Shown: positions 1 through 6,774, numbered from the stretch's first letter. The stretch is DNA of 7,092 nucleotides from an uncultured Brevundimonas sp. (GCF_943913055.1 NZ_CALTWS010000141.1:1-7092); one strand, 5' to 3'. Notes: a model not told the origin generated them from the letters alone. A program made the numbers and translations.

Positions 1-861
1 CTGCATGACCCTGAACTCAAACAGTTCACGCAGCACCAGCCGCATCAGGGTCTGCATCGCCGCATCGCGGTCGGCCTGGGGCGCGGTCTCCAGCGTCTCG
101 ATAGGGCGACCGTCCAGCCAGGTCATGGCCAGGATGCAGGAGGTGGTCAGGTCCGGGTCCAGGGTGGGCACCACGACCTCGGGCATGTCGGCCAGCAGGC
201 GACCGAACAGGTTCATCTGCTCGCCCTCGCGACGATAATCGGCCTCCTCGGCCAGTTGCAGCTTGGCCTCGGCCAGCAGGGGCGCGATGTCCAGGCTGCG
301 GGGCAGGGCGCCCGACACCTTCAGCAAGGTGGCGACATTGTCGATATCGGCATCGATACTGTCGCGCACACCCGGATACTGGACCTTTATCGCCAGCACG
401 CGACCATCGCGAGCCACCGCGCGGTGCACCTGGCCGATGGAGGCGGCGGCGACGGGGCTGAGGTCGAAATGAGTGAATCGCTTTCGCCAGTCCGGACCCC
501 ATTCCTGGACCAGAACCTTCAGCAACTGGGCCGGTGGCATGTGATGGGCGTTGTCCCGCAGCCGCGCCATGATCTGGGTCAGCTCGGGCGGCAGGATGTC
601 CCCGGCGTCCATCGATATGATCTGGCCCAGCTTCATCGCCGCCCCGCGCAGATGTGAGAGGCGGTCGGCGATCCGGCCGACATTGCCGGGTGTCAGCAGC
701 ATGTCGCGCAGTTGCGGTCGCTGGCCGTCCGCCAGCCGCCTAGCCCCCTCGGCCAGCATGCCGCCCGCAACGGACCCGGCCAGACGTCCGAACTGACCCA
801 AGCGGGATATCCGTCCCCGTGGGATGCTGCGGCCGCGTGTCCGGTCGTCGTCGTTCGTCAT
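1..861 (-). CDS. UbiB/ADCK (AarF, ABC1) family atypical kinase, N-terminal 287 residues (runs off left edge)
   Basis: The reverse strand is open from an ATG at 861 to the window edge, giving 287 residues with no stop. UbiB-family hallmarks are clear: the KxGQ motif (K77-L-G-Q80, within AAMKLGQIISMD), the Ala-rich nucleotide loop VAAASIGQVHRA (137-148), the nucleotide-binding lysine in LAIKVQYPG (K159), and an EEADYRREGEQ helix (205-215). MTWLDG (246-251) fits the hinge region. The catalytic Asp and metal-binding loop would lie beyond the left edge. UbiB/COQ8/ADCK proteins are membrane-associated ATPases supporting ubiquinone biosynthesis, but many bacteria carry extra ABC1 paralogues of unknown role. 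This protein starts with a short charged tail and a Gly/Ala-rich segment, unlike long canonical UbiB N-termini, so it may be a paralogue of the ADCK3-like type. The start lies 4 nt after the stop of the DUF427 gene, so the two are probably translationally coupled. The family call is firm; the exact substrate pathway is inferred. Confidence 0.93.
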   Translation of the reverse strand, partial: MTNDDDRTRGRSIPRGRISRLGQFGRLAGSVAGGMLAEGARRLADGQRPQLRDMLLTPGNVGRIADRLSHLRGAAMKLGQIISMDAGDILPPELTQIMARLRDNAHHMPPAQLLKVLVQEWGPDWRKRFTHFDLSPVAAASIGQVHRAVARDGRVLAIKVQYPGVRDSIDADIDNVATLLKVSGALPRSLDIAPLLAEAKLQLAEEADYRREGEQMNLFGRLLADMPEVVVPTLDPDLTTSCILAMTWLDGRPIETLETAPQADRDAAMQTLMRLVLRELFEFRVMQ

Positions 862-865
862 GGCC

Positions 866-1360
866 TCACCACCCCTGCGTGCCCGGTCCACCCTTGAATG
901 GGCCCGCAAGGCGCGATGTGATCCAGCCGCCGTAGAAGTCTCCGGCTTGCGGCGTGACGATCTCGCCATCCACACTGCACTGGTCGAACGGCGCGGCGTA
1001 AAAGGCGATGTGATCGCGCAGACTCTGGAAGTTCGGCGTCGGCGAGGGATAGCTCCAGCCTACCCGAGGCAGCACGAAGTCATCGATCACAACGTCCCAG
1101 TACAGCGCCACCCCTTTCCACTCGCAAAATGACCCGCCGCCCGCTGGCCTCAGCATATCCGCCGAGATGTCTCGCACGGGAATGTAGTAGGTAGGAGGGT
1201 GGCTGGTTTCCAGGGTGCGGACGGCGTTGCGGGTGTCGGCGACCCGTCGCCCGGCATGGCGGATGACGATGTGGGCCGATGTCGGCTCGGCGACTGCTGG
1301 GCGAGGATAAGACCAGACGCTCTCCTGGCCAGGCAGCGGTGTGTCGGGCCGTGGTCTCAT
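866..1360 (-). CDS. DUF427 domain-containing protein
   Basis: The product is 164 residues. It carries the features I associate with DUF427: TYYIPVRDI (57-65), SFCEWKGVALYWDV (77-90), a central WSYPSPTP (102-109), the DHIAFY segment (116-121) and a C-terminal VDGEIVTPQAGDFYGGWIT stretch (130-148). An N-terminal WSYPRP (16-21) resembles the central WSYP motif, suggesting the compact beta fold may use a repeated substructure. No signal peptide or membrane segment is visible, so it is probably cytoplasmic. The biochemical function of DUF427 is not established to my knowledge. The ATG at 1360 overlaps the stop of the upstream DCC gene in an ATGA arrangement and has a good GGAG ribosome-binding site 8 nt upstream, which supports this start. 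DUF427 genes occur in many bacteria near redox or stress genes; a stress role here is inferred only from its neighbours, the photolyase and DCC genes. Confidence 0.9.
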   Translation of the reverse strand: MRPRPDTPLPGQESVWSYPRPAVAEPTSAHIVIRHAGRRVADTRNAVRTLETSHPPTYYIPVRDISADMLRPAGGGSFCEWKGVALYWDVVIDDFVLPRVGWSYPSPTPNFQSLRDHIAFYAAPFDQCSVDGEIVTPQAGDFYGGWITSRLAGPFKGGPGTQGW

Positions 1361-1731
1361 GGTTGTCTCTCCAGGCGAAGGATCACGAGCTGGAGACGGG
1401 GCCGGATTTTCAGAAAGACACCGTACAGCCGCTCAAGCCCCCAGAGGATCATGGGTGAACGCGCTGCCAGCCCGAGGGGCCGAAGGATCGGGATGGCACG
1501 CCACATGGCCGCAAATGCAGCGGCTCCTGACACAAGCTGACCGTTCTCGCTGGCGTGAAAACGGGCCAGCAGGCTCTGGCGATCCGTCGGGCAGGTGGCA
1601 AGGTTGTCGCCCGCGAGGTCGATGAACGCGATCCGGCCCCGCCGATCAAGACGGCGCATCAGTGCGATCTCCCGTCGGCACAGCGGGCAGGCTCCATCGT
1701 ACCAGACGAGCAGTTCGGTCATGACCGCCAT
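1357..1731 (-). CDS. DCC family (DUF393) thiol-disulfide oxidoreductase-like protein
   Basis: The product is 124 residues from the chosen ATG at 1731. The N-terminus holds the DCC signature WYDGACPLCRREIALM (10-25), in which D12-G13 precede a C15-x-x-C18 pair. This resembles the redox-active CxxC of thioredoxin-fold proteins and is the basis for the family name. The rest has FIDLAGDN and a C-terminal half rich in hydrophobic helices (AAFAAMWRAIPILRPLG and beyond), as is usual for the family. The function is predicted as thiol-disulfide exchange from family annotation; I know of no firm substrate. Start choice: the ATG at 1731 has AAAGGGG about 10 nt upstream. An ATG at 1722 (giving MTELLVWYDG) is also possible, but that purine run is then too far away. 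A TTG at 1752 lies inside this ribosome-binding region and is unlikely. The photolyase gene ends 37 nt upstream, and the gene overlaps the DUF427 gene by 4 nt. Confidence 0.88.
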   Translation of the reverse strand: MAVMTELLVWYDGACPLCRREIALMRRLDRRGRIAFIDLAGDNLATCPTDRQSLLARFHASENGQLVSGAAAFAAMWRAIPILRPLGLAARSPMILWGLERLYGVFLKIRPRLQLVILRLERQP

Positions 1732-1768
1732 ATGGGGCTGGCCCCTTTGCAATCAGCCCGCCGCGACA

Positions 1769-3052
1769 TCACGCCTCCTGGCACCATAGTCTGCGGTAGT
1801 CTCCGTCCGGATCGTGCGTGCGGGCCTGATAGTCCGGATCGAAGCGGCGGCCCTGGCGCGGATCGGTGCCGCGTCCGGCGATGTAGAGCCAGTTCCCCTG
1901 ATTGCTGCAGACGTCATAGTCGATCAGCTGGGCCTCGAACCAGGCCGCGCCAGCCCGCCAGTCGCAGGCCAGGTCATGGATCAGATAGCTGGCCACGATC
2001 TGGCGCATGCGGTTGGACAGATAGCCCGTGGCCGCCAGTTCGCGCATGCCGGCATCGACGAACGGCTGGCCGGTCTGGCCGCTGCACCAGGCGGAAAAGG
2101 TGTCGGGATCGTGCGTGGGGTGGGGCAGGCTGCTCAGGCCATTGTGCCGGAACAGGCGGCTGCCATGTTTGAGCGACGAGAACCGGAAGTAGTCGCGCCA
2201 TAGAAGTTCGAAGACGATCCACCGGGAGCCGTCGCTGACGCCGTAGCGCTCTTCGTGTTCGAGGAGGGCCTCGTGAACTTTGCGCGGCGACACCGCGCCG
2301 ATAGCCAGCCAGGGCGACAGCTTGGTTGAATAGTCCAACCCCGATAGGCCGTTGCGTGTCGCCTTGTAGGTGCGCGGCAGGGGGCCGGCGAAATATCGGT
2401 CGACATGGGCCAGGGCCGCGGTCTCCGATCCGTCGAAGCGGGCGCCGTCGTAGGGGAAGGACGTGCGCGCGTCGGGGCCACCGGGCTGCTCGACGACCGC
2501 GTCGCGGGCCAGCTCTGTCTGTGGCAGGGGCGGGATGGCGTCCGGCGCAGGGATGGCCGTGTGAGGCCGTACGTCGGCCTTCTCGACCGCCTGACGGAAG
2601 GGCGTGAACACGTCCGGCAGATGCGCGATGTCGAACGGCAGGTCGGCGGGGTCCAGCAGGCTGGACTGCCAAAGGTCCTCGACGGTCAGGCCCGCCGCTC
2701 GCAAGGTCTCGACCTGATTGATCTCCTCGGGCGCGGCGATGCGTTCGCACATGAGGGTGTCAGCACCGCACGCTTGCGCCAAGGCCGCGAGCTCGCCGGT
2801 CGGCTTGCCCCTCAAGATGATCAGATCGGAACCGCGCGCCTGAAGGGCTGCCCGCAGCCCGGCCAGCGCCTGATCGCGGAAGCGTCGTCGATGCTCGCCC
2901 CAGCGCTGCAAGCCCCATCGTGTAGTGGCCTGCTCCTCGTCGTCCACGACATAGACCGGGACCAGTGTCCGTGACCGGGCGCAGGCGTCGCTGAAGGCGG
3001 GATTGTCGGTCAGGCGCAGGTCGTTGCGGAACCAGTAGAGAGCATAGTCCAC
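1769..3052 (-). CDS. DASH-type cryptochrome / deoxyribodipyrimidine photolyase family flavoprotein
   Basis: The product is 427 residues, normal for a bacterial CRY-DASH. The N-terminal Rossmann-like antenna domain begins YALYWFRNDLRLTDN (3-17). The FAD-binding helical domain holds TRNGLSGLDYSTKLSPWLA (232-250), FELLWRDYFRF (281-291), YLSNRMRQIVASYLIHDL (344-361) and LIDYDVCSNQGNWLYIAG (376-393). D378, D380 and N384 correspond to E. coli photolyase D372, D374 and N378 around the flavin. The DYSTKLSPWLA and DYDVCSN motifs point to the DASH class, whose members repair UV cyclobutane dimers mainly in single-stranded DNA or act as blue-light sensors. W388 and W365 match the inner two tryptophans of the electron-transfer triad; the outermost is replaced (see findings). 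The GTG start at 3052 was chosen because family homology begins directly there and TAGGG lies 9 nt upstream. The frame stays open to a start at 3256, but that extension overlaps the DUF983 gene and looks non-coding. Confidence 0.93.
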   Translation of the reverse strand: MDYALYWFRNDLRLTDNPAFSDACARSRTLVPVYVVDDEEQATTRWGLQRWGEHRRRFRDQALAGLRAALQARGSDLIILRGKPTGELAALAQACGADTLMCERIAAPEEINQVETLRAAGLTVEDLWQSSLLDPADLPFDIAHLPDVFTPFRQAVEKADVRPHTAIPAPDAIPPLPQTELARDAVVEQPGGPDARTSFPYDGARFDGSETAALAHVDRYFAGPLPRTYKATRNGLSGLDYSTKLSPWLAIGAVSPRKVHEALLEHEERYGVSDGSRWIVFELLWRDYFRFSSLKHGSRLFRHNGLSSLPHPTHDPDTFSAWCSGQTGQPFVDAGMRELAATGYLSNRMRQIVASYLIHDLACDWRAGAAWFEAQLIDYDVCSNQGNWLYIAGRGTDPRQGRRFDPDYQARTHDPDGDYRRLWCQEA

Positions 3053-3063
3053 CGCCGACGACC

Positions 3064-3471
3064 CTATTTCCACTTCGATCCGTCGCCATGCTTGCCGATG
3101 CTGGCCCATTCGGGCGGAGCGGCCTTGTGGACGTACTGCTCGGAGACCAGCCAGCCCTTTATCGGCCGCAGTACGGCCAGGCAGGCCAGGATCAGGAGCG
3201 GCATGGTCACGACCAGATGCACCCAGATCGGGGGCTGGACCGTGAACTCGAACCACATGAACAGGCCAAGTCCCACCGTTCCGACGCCCGTCATGCCGAA
3301 AAATGCCGGGCCGTCAGCGGGGTCGGCAAAGCTGTAGTCCAGGCCGCAGGCGGGGCAGGCGTCCCGGATCTTCAGATAGCCCCGCAGCAGCGGTCCCTTG
3401 CCGCAGCGCGGGCACCGGCAACGCAGGCCGGTCGACAGTGTGCTGAGGCGTGGATAGGCGGGATCGGTCAT
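3064..3471 (-). CDS. DUF983 family zinc-ribbon, two-helix membrane protein
   Basis: The product is 135 residues. The N-terminal part carries a probable zinc ribbon: CRCPRCGKG (18-26, with Cys at 18, 20 and 23) paired with CPACG (39-43, Cys 39 and 42). Two hydrophobic segments follow at about 57-76 (FFGMTGVGTVGLGLFMWF) and 82-102 (IWVHLVVTMPLLILACLAVL), so it is an inner-membrane protein with a short hydrophilic C-terminal tail. This layout and length match DUF983, a family common in alphaproteobacteria with no established function that I know of. The ATG at 3471 is the first usable start; only a weak AGAGG lies 14 nt upstream. It is the first gene of the minus-strand block and its stop is 11 nt ahead of the photolyase start, so the two are probably co-transcribed. 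Membrane homeostasis or cytochrome assembly roles have been guessed for such proteins; nothing in the sequence settles it. Confidence 0.88.
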   Translation of the reverse strand: MTDPAYPRLSTLSTGLRCRCPRCGKGPLLRGYLKIRDACPACGLDYSFADPADGPAFFGMTGVGTVGLGLFMWFEFTVQPPIWVHLVVTMPLLILACLAVLRPIKGWLVSEQYVHKAAPPEWASIGKHGDGSKWK

Positions 3472-3585
3472 GACACGGATGTCGGCCTCTGACAGCGGAA
3501 GGGCAAGCGGAACCTTTGTCGCGGCGACCGGTGGTCACCGATCGTTAACTGCGTTGAAAGGCCGAGGCGGTAACCGTGCGCGCAC
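3472..3585. promoter_or_regulatory. Divergent intergenic region between the DUF983 block and the TPR gene
   Basis: These 114 bp must hold the promoters for the leftward five-gene block and for the rightward TPR gene, since both lead genes start here. I could not identify convincing -35/-10 boxes on either strand. Visible structure includes the nested short inverted repeats GACC-GGT-GGTC (3526-3536) and CGGTG-GT-CACCG (3529-3540), the palindrome CGATCG (3539-3544), and a TTAAC element at 3545-3549. The last is followed by TTGA after 5 nt, which is not the 7-nt spacing of a CtrA site. A 10-bp palindrome GTGCGCGCAC ends one base before the TPR start codon. The region's role is certain only by position. 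Confidence 0.5.
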
Positions 3586-6492
3586 ATGTCCGGGGCCCCA
3601 AGTCCTTTTCGCTTGTCCAGCAAGCGCGTCCTTCGCACTACCGTGGCCGCCGCCGCGGCGGGCGCGGTCGCCTTCTCGCCCTTGGCTCCGCTGGCCCAGG
3701 AGGGTTCGGCGGCGCTCGACCCCGTCACCATCCGCATCGGATCGAACAGCGAGTTCACCCGCGTCGAGTTCGCCGGCGTGATCGGTTCGCGCTCGCGGGT
3801 CCGGCGCGAGGGTCGCAACATCATCGTGCGGATCGGCACGACGGCCGCGCCCGACGTCTCGCGCCTGAAGGTCGATCCGCCGCCCGGCGTCGAAAAGGTC
3901 GAGACCCGCGCCGTCACCGGAGGCACCGAACTGGTCCTGACCCTGGCCGAGGGCGGCGACGCTCGTTCGGGCAGCGCGGACGGGGCGGTCTATCTGAACC
4001 TCTATGCCCAGGCGGCCGAGGCTCCGGCCCCCGCTGCCGGCAGCGCCGCCGCCACCGTGCCGGTCACGACCCGCGCCGAGGCCGGGCGTGTCACGCTCGA
4101 TTTCGGCTGGACCACGCCGGTCGGGGCCGCTGTCTTCCGTAGGGGCGAGGCGGTCTGGATTGTCTTCGACACCCGCGCGCGTCTGGACATGGCGGGGGCC
4201 AAGGCTCTGGGACCCGCCACCGAGGCCAAGTGGACGGCGGGGGCCGACCATGTCGCGGTGCGTATCGCCGCGCCCCAGGCCTTGGCGGTGTCCGCCGTCG
4301 CGGACGGCACGACCTGGCGCGTCACCATCGGCGGCGCACCCACGGCGGTCGAGGGCGTGCAGATCGCGCGAGACGACACTGGCGACGCGGCCCTGGTGGC
4401 CCGTATGGCCGGGGCGACCAAGGCGGTCTGGTTGACAGACCCCATCGCGGGCGACCGCTTCGCCGCCGTCACGGCGCTGGCCCCGGGCAAGGGCTTCGGC
4501 GCGCGTCGCAAGACGATGGACCTGGCCCTGCTGCCGACCGCCCATGGCCTGGCGGTCGAGACCACGGCCCCCGATCTGGCCATTCTGGCCGAGGGCGATC
4601 TGGTGACGCTGAGCCGCCCCGGCGGCCTGATCCTTTCGCCGCCGTCGGCCGAGCTGGAAAACGGCGCGACCCAACCGGATGCTCCGCAACGCGCGCAACA
4701 CCCCGGCCTGATTCTCGCGCAATGGGCCGATGCAGGCGAAGGCGGTTTTTCGACCCGCTACCGCACCCTTCAGGATGCTGCCGCCCTGGAGGCCCAGAGC
4801 GCGGGTGACGATCCCCGCGCTCCGGCCGAGGCGCGCTTCGCCTTCGCCCGGTTCCTGATCGGCTCGGGCCTGAGCTATGAGGCGATCGGCGTTCTGAACG
4901 CCATCGTGGCCAAACAGCCGAACATGATCGGCGAGCCGGAGCTGCGCGGTCTGCGCGGTGCTGCCCGCGCCTCCATTGGCCGGATGGAGGAGGCCCAGGG
5001 CGACTTCGCCTCGGCCGCCGTCGCCGGCGACCCGGCGTCGTCCGTCTGGCGCGGCTATATCGCCTCGACCCAGGGCGACTATACCACGGCGCGCCAGGCC
5101 TTCGCCGCCGGGGCCTCGGCCATCGACCAGTTCCCGGCGGAATGGCGTGCGCGCTTCGGGGCCGCCCATGCTCTGGCCGCGCTGGAGACCGGGGATCTGG
5201 ACGCGACCCGCGCCCTTCTGGCCTATGCCTTCAGCCAGGAAGCGCCCGCCGCCGACGAACTGGCCGCACGTCTGGTTCAGGCCAAGCTGTTCGAGGTCGA
5301 CGGCCAGTCCGACAAGGCCCTGGCCGTCTATACCGCCGTGGGGCGGGCACCGATGGATGCCATCGCCGTGCCTGCCAAGCTTGGGGCAGTGCGCCTGTCC
5401 ATGGCCAAGGGCACGCTGACGCCCGCCGCCGCCGCTGCCCAGATGGAAAGCCTGCGCTGGCGCTGGCGCGGCGATGCGACCGAACTGGCCGTCATCCGTC
5501 AGCTGGGGCAGCTTTATCTGTCGCAGGGGCTGTATCGCGAGGCGCTGACGGCGCTCAAGGCGGCGGGGCCGCGCATGGCACGCCTGCCTGGAGCGCCCGA
5601 AATCCAGGCCGACCTGAACAACGCCTTCCGCGCCCTGTTCCTGGAGGGCGGGGCAGACGGGCTGCAGCCGATCCAGGCGCTGGGCCTGTTCTATGACTTC
5701 CGCGAGCTGACCCCGATCGGGGCCGACGGCGACGAGATGGTGCGCCGTCTGGCCCGTCGTCTGGTCGACGTCGATCTGCTGCCGCAGGCGGCGGAGCTGC
5801 TGAAGTATCAGGTCGAGAACCGACTGGAAGGCGTAGCCAAGGCCCAGGTCGCGACCGATCTGGCCACTGTCTATCTGATGGACCGTCAGGCCGAGGCGGC
5901 CTTACAGGCCCTGTGGTCTTCGCGCTCGACCCTGCTGCCGACGGCAATGAACGCCGAGCGCCGCGCGCTGGAGGCCCGCGCCCTGACGCAGCTGGGCCGC
6001 TACGACCACGCGCTGGAAATCCTGGGCACCGACAACGGGCCGGAGGCGCGGGCGGTGAAGGCGGAAATCCTGTGGAAGCAGCAGCAATGGCCTCAGGCTG
6101 CGGCCCTCTACGAGGCCGGGCTGGGCGAGCGCTACAAGGCGGGCGGGGCCCTGACGGCGGACGAGGAGGCGCGGCTGCTGCGCGCCGGGATTGGCTATTC
6201 CCTGGGTCGGGACGGCACGTCGCTGAACCGCCTGTCGCGCAACTACCGACCCTATGTAGCGGGGGCTCGCAACAGGCCGGCCCTGTCGATCGCGCTGGAT
6301 GGTCTGGACGGGACGGACGGCGAGACGTCGGCCGCCGACTTCGCCGGACTGGCCGCCTCTGCCGACACCTTTGCCGGTTGGGTCACGGCCATGAAGACCG
6401 AGCTCAGAACGAAAACGGGCGGTGGCCCTGCGGCCCCCGCCCGTTCGCAAGCTGCGACAGCAGCACCGGCCTCTGCGAGACCGGCGGCTTAG
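3586..6492 (+). CDS. Exported AMIN-like / TPR-repeat protein of unknown specific function
   Basis: The product is 968 residues. The N-terminus looks like a signal peptide: basic SSKR (11-14), a hydrophobic Ala/Val stretch (about 17-35) and a likely cleavage near PLA-QEG (about 37), so it is probably periplasmic or envelope-bound. Residues 45-125 (DPVTIRIGSNSEFTRVEF onward) and 160-245 (GRVTLDFGWTTPVGAAVFRR, VWIVFDTRARL) look like two beta-sandwich modules resembling AMIN domains, which in other proteins bind the cell wall or secretins. From about 414 to 880 the sequence is helical with TPR-like units such as GDYTTARQAFAAGA, GLYREALTALKAAG, PQAAELLKYQVENRL and GRYDHALEIL. The tail (942-968) is Ala/Pro-rich. 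The ATG at 3586 is the only start after an in-frame TAA at 3571; its ribosome-binding site is weak (GAGGCGG about 15 nt upstream). I do not recognise a named gene. An envelope scaffold, possibly connected to motility given nearby fliP, is conceivable but unproven. Confidence 0.85.
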   Translation: MSGAPSPFRLSSKRVLRTTVAAAAAGAVAFSPLAPLAQEGSAALDPVTIRIGSNSEFTRVEFAGVIGSRSRVRREGRNIIVRIGTTAAPDVSRLKVDPPPGVEKVETRAVTGGTELVLTLAEGGDARSGSADGAVYLNLYAQAAEAPAPAAGSAAATVPVTTRAEAGRVTLDFGWTTPVGAAVFRRGEAVWIVFDTRARLDMAGAKALGPATEAKWTAGADHVAVRIAAPQALAVSAVADGTTWRVTIGGAPTAVEGVQIARDDTGDAALVARMAGATKAVWLTDPIAGDRFAAVTALAPGKGFGARRKTMDLALLPTAHGLAVETTAPDLAILAEGDLVTLSRPGGLILSPPSAELENGATQPDAPQRAQHPGLILAQWADAGEGGFSTRYRTLQDAAALEAQSAGDDPRAPAEARFAFARFLIGSGLSYEAIGVLNAIVAKQPNMIGEPELRGLRGAARASIGRMEEAQGDFASAAVAGDPASSVWRGYIASTQGDYTTARQAFAAGASAIDQFPAEWRARFGAAHALAALETGDLDATRALLAYAFSQEAPAADELAARLVQAKLFEVDGQSDKALAVYTAVGRAPMDAIAVPAKLGAVRLSMAKGTLTPAAAAAQMESLRWRWRGDATELAVIRQLGQLYLSQGLYREALTALKAAGPRMARLPGAPEIQADLNNAFRALFLEGGADGLQPIQALGLFYDFRELTPIGADGDEMVRRLARRLVDVDLLPQAAELLKYQVENRLEGVAKAQVATDLATVYLMDRQAEAALQALWSSRSTLLPTAMNAERRALEARALTQLGRYDHALEILGTDNGPEARAVKAEILWKQQQWPQAAALYEAGLGERYKAGGALTADEEARLLRAGIGYSLGRDGTSLNRLSRNYRPYVAGARNRPALSIALDGLDGTDGETSAADFAGLAASADTFAGWVTAMKTELRTKTGGGPAAPARSQAATAAPASARPAA
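6411..6445 (-). terminator. Probable intrinsic terminator of the HU gene, inside the TPR coding region
   Basis: On the minus strand, 50 nt past the HU stop codon, a 9-bp perfect stem forms between 6437-6445 and 6414-6422 (plus-strand arms AACGGGCGG and CCGCCCGTT). After a single mismatch the stem continues with an inner 4-bp GGCC/GGCC stem closed by a CTGC tetraloop in plus-strand notation. The transcript then reads into a short U run (TTTTC in DNA, two Ts being part of the stem). This is the layout of a rho-independent terminator in the HU direction. In the TPR direction the hairpin is followed by CGCAAG with no T run, so it is not expected to terminate that mRNA. The U run is short, so efficiency is uncertain. 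Confidence 0.6.
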
Positions 6493-6495
6493 GTC

Positions 6496-6774
6496 TTACT
6501 TGTTGACCGCGTCTTTCAGCGGCTTGGAGACGCGGAAGCGCACGGCCTTGGAGGCGGCGATCTTGATGGTCGCGCCCGTGGCGGGGTTGCGGCCTTCGCG
6601 AGCGGCGCGGGCGGCGGTGTCGAAAACGCCCAGGTTCGAAATGCGGACATCGCCACCGGCGGTCAGCGAGGCATGGATGTTCTTGACGATGGCTTCCAGC
6701 ACGCGGCCGGCATCGGCTTGGCTGACACCCGCGTCCTTGGCGACGGCGGAGATGAGTTCGGCTTGAGTAGTCAT
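6496..6774 (-). CDS. HU-family DNA-binding nucleoid protein
   Basis: The product is 92 residues, standard for HU. The order of elements is typical: a helical dimerisation region (MTTQAELISAVAKDAGVS, then ADAGRVLEAIVKNIHASL), the turn RISNLGVF (44-51), the DNA-binding arm with GREG-type signature REGRNPATG (59-67, with the intercalating P64), and the closing helix IKIAASKAVRF...KPLKDAVNK. HU binds and bends DNA without strong sequence preference as a homo- or heterodimer and compacts the nucleoid. The loop before the arm is NLGVF in place of the more common GFGTF/GFGSF, a mild variant. The ATG at 6774 matches the usual HU N-terminus; a longer open frame up to 6969 overlaps fliP and is not used. 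The ribosome-binding site is weak (GGGAAA 8-14 nt upstream). The gene lies 118 bp downstream of fliP on the same strand and has room for its own promoter. Whether it is HU-alpha or HU-beta cannot be decided here. Confidence 0.95.
   Translation of the reverse strand: MTTQAELISAVAKDAGVSQADAGRVLEAIVKNIHASLTAGGDVRISNLGVFDTAARAAREGRNPATGATIKIAASKAVRFRVSKPLKDAVNK

Noticed and set aside
26..502. A 158-codon minus-strand frame at the left edge
   Set aside because: Its product is Arg/Gly/Pro-rich nonsense. The frame one base away is the true UbiB-family gene, which lacks a stop because it runs off the window.
2405..2974. A 189-codon plus-strand open frame opposite the photolyase
   Set aside because: It lies wholly inside a convincing photolyase gene and its product resembles no known family; it is a shadow of codon bias.
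3053..3256. Extended N-terminus of the photolyase back to 3256
   Set aside because: This part overlaps the well-supported DUF983 gene and shows no photolyase similarity; the GTG at 3052 sits exactly at the usual family start with a plausible ribosome-binding site.
3545..3557. Possible CtrA-binding site (TTAA...TTGA) upstream of the TPR gene
   Set aside because: The half-sites are separated by 5 nt, not the 7 nt of the known CtrA consensus, and the second half is imperfect.
3535..5169. A 544-codon open frame antisense to the TPR gene
   Set aside because: Its translation is dominated by Gly, Arg, Asp and Ala without domain character, as expected for the complement of a strongly GC-biased gene. 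The plus-strand frame has a signal peptide, recognisable repeats and continuous homology-like structure.
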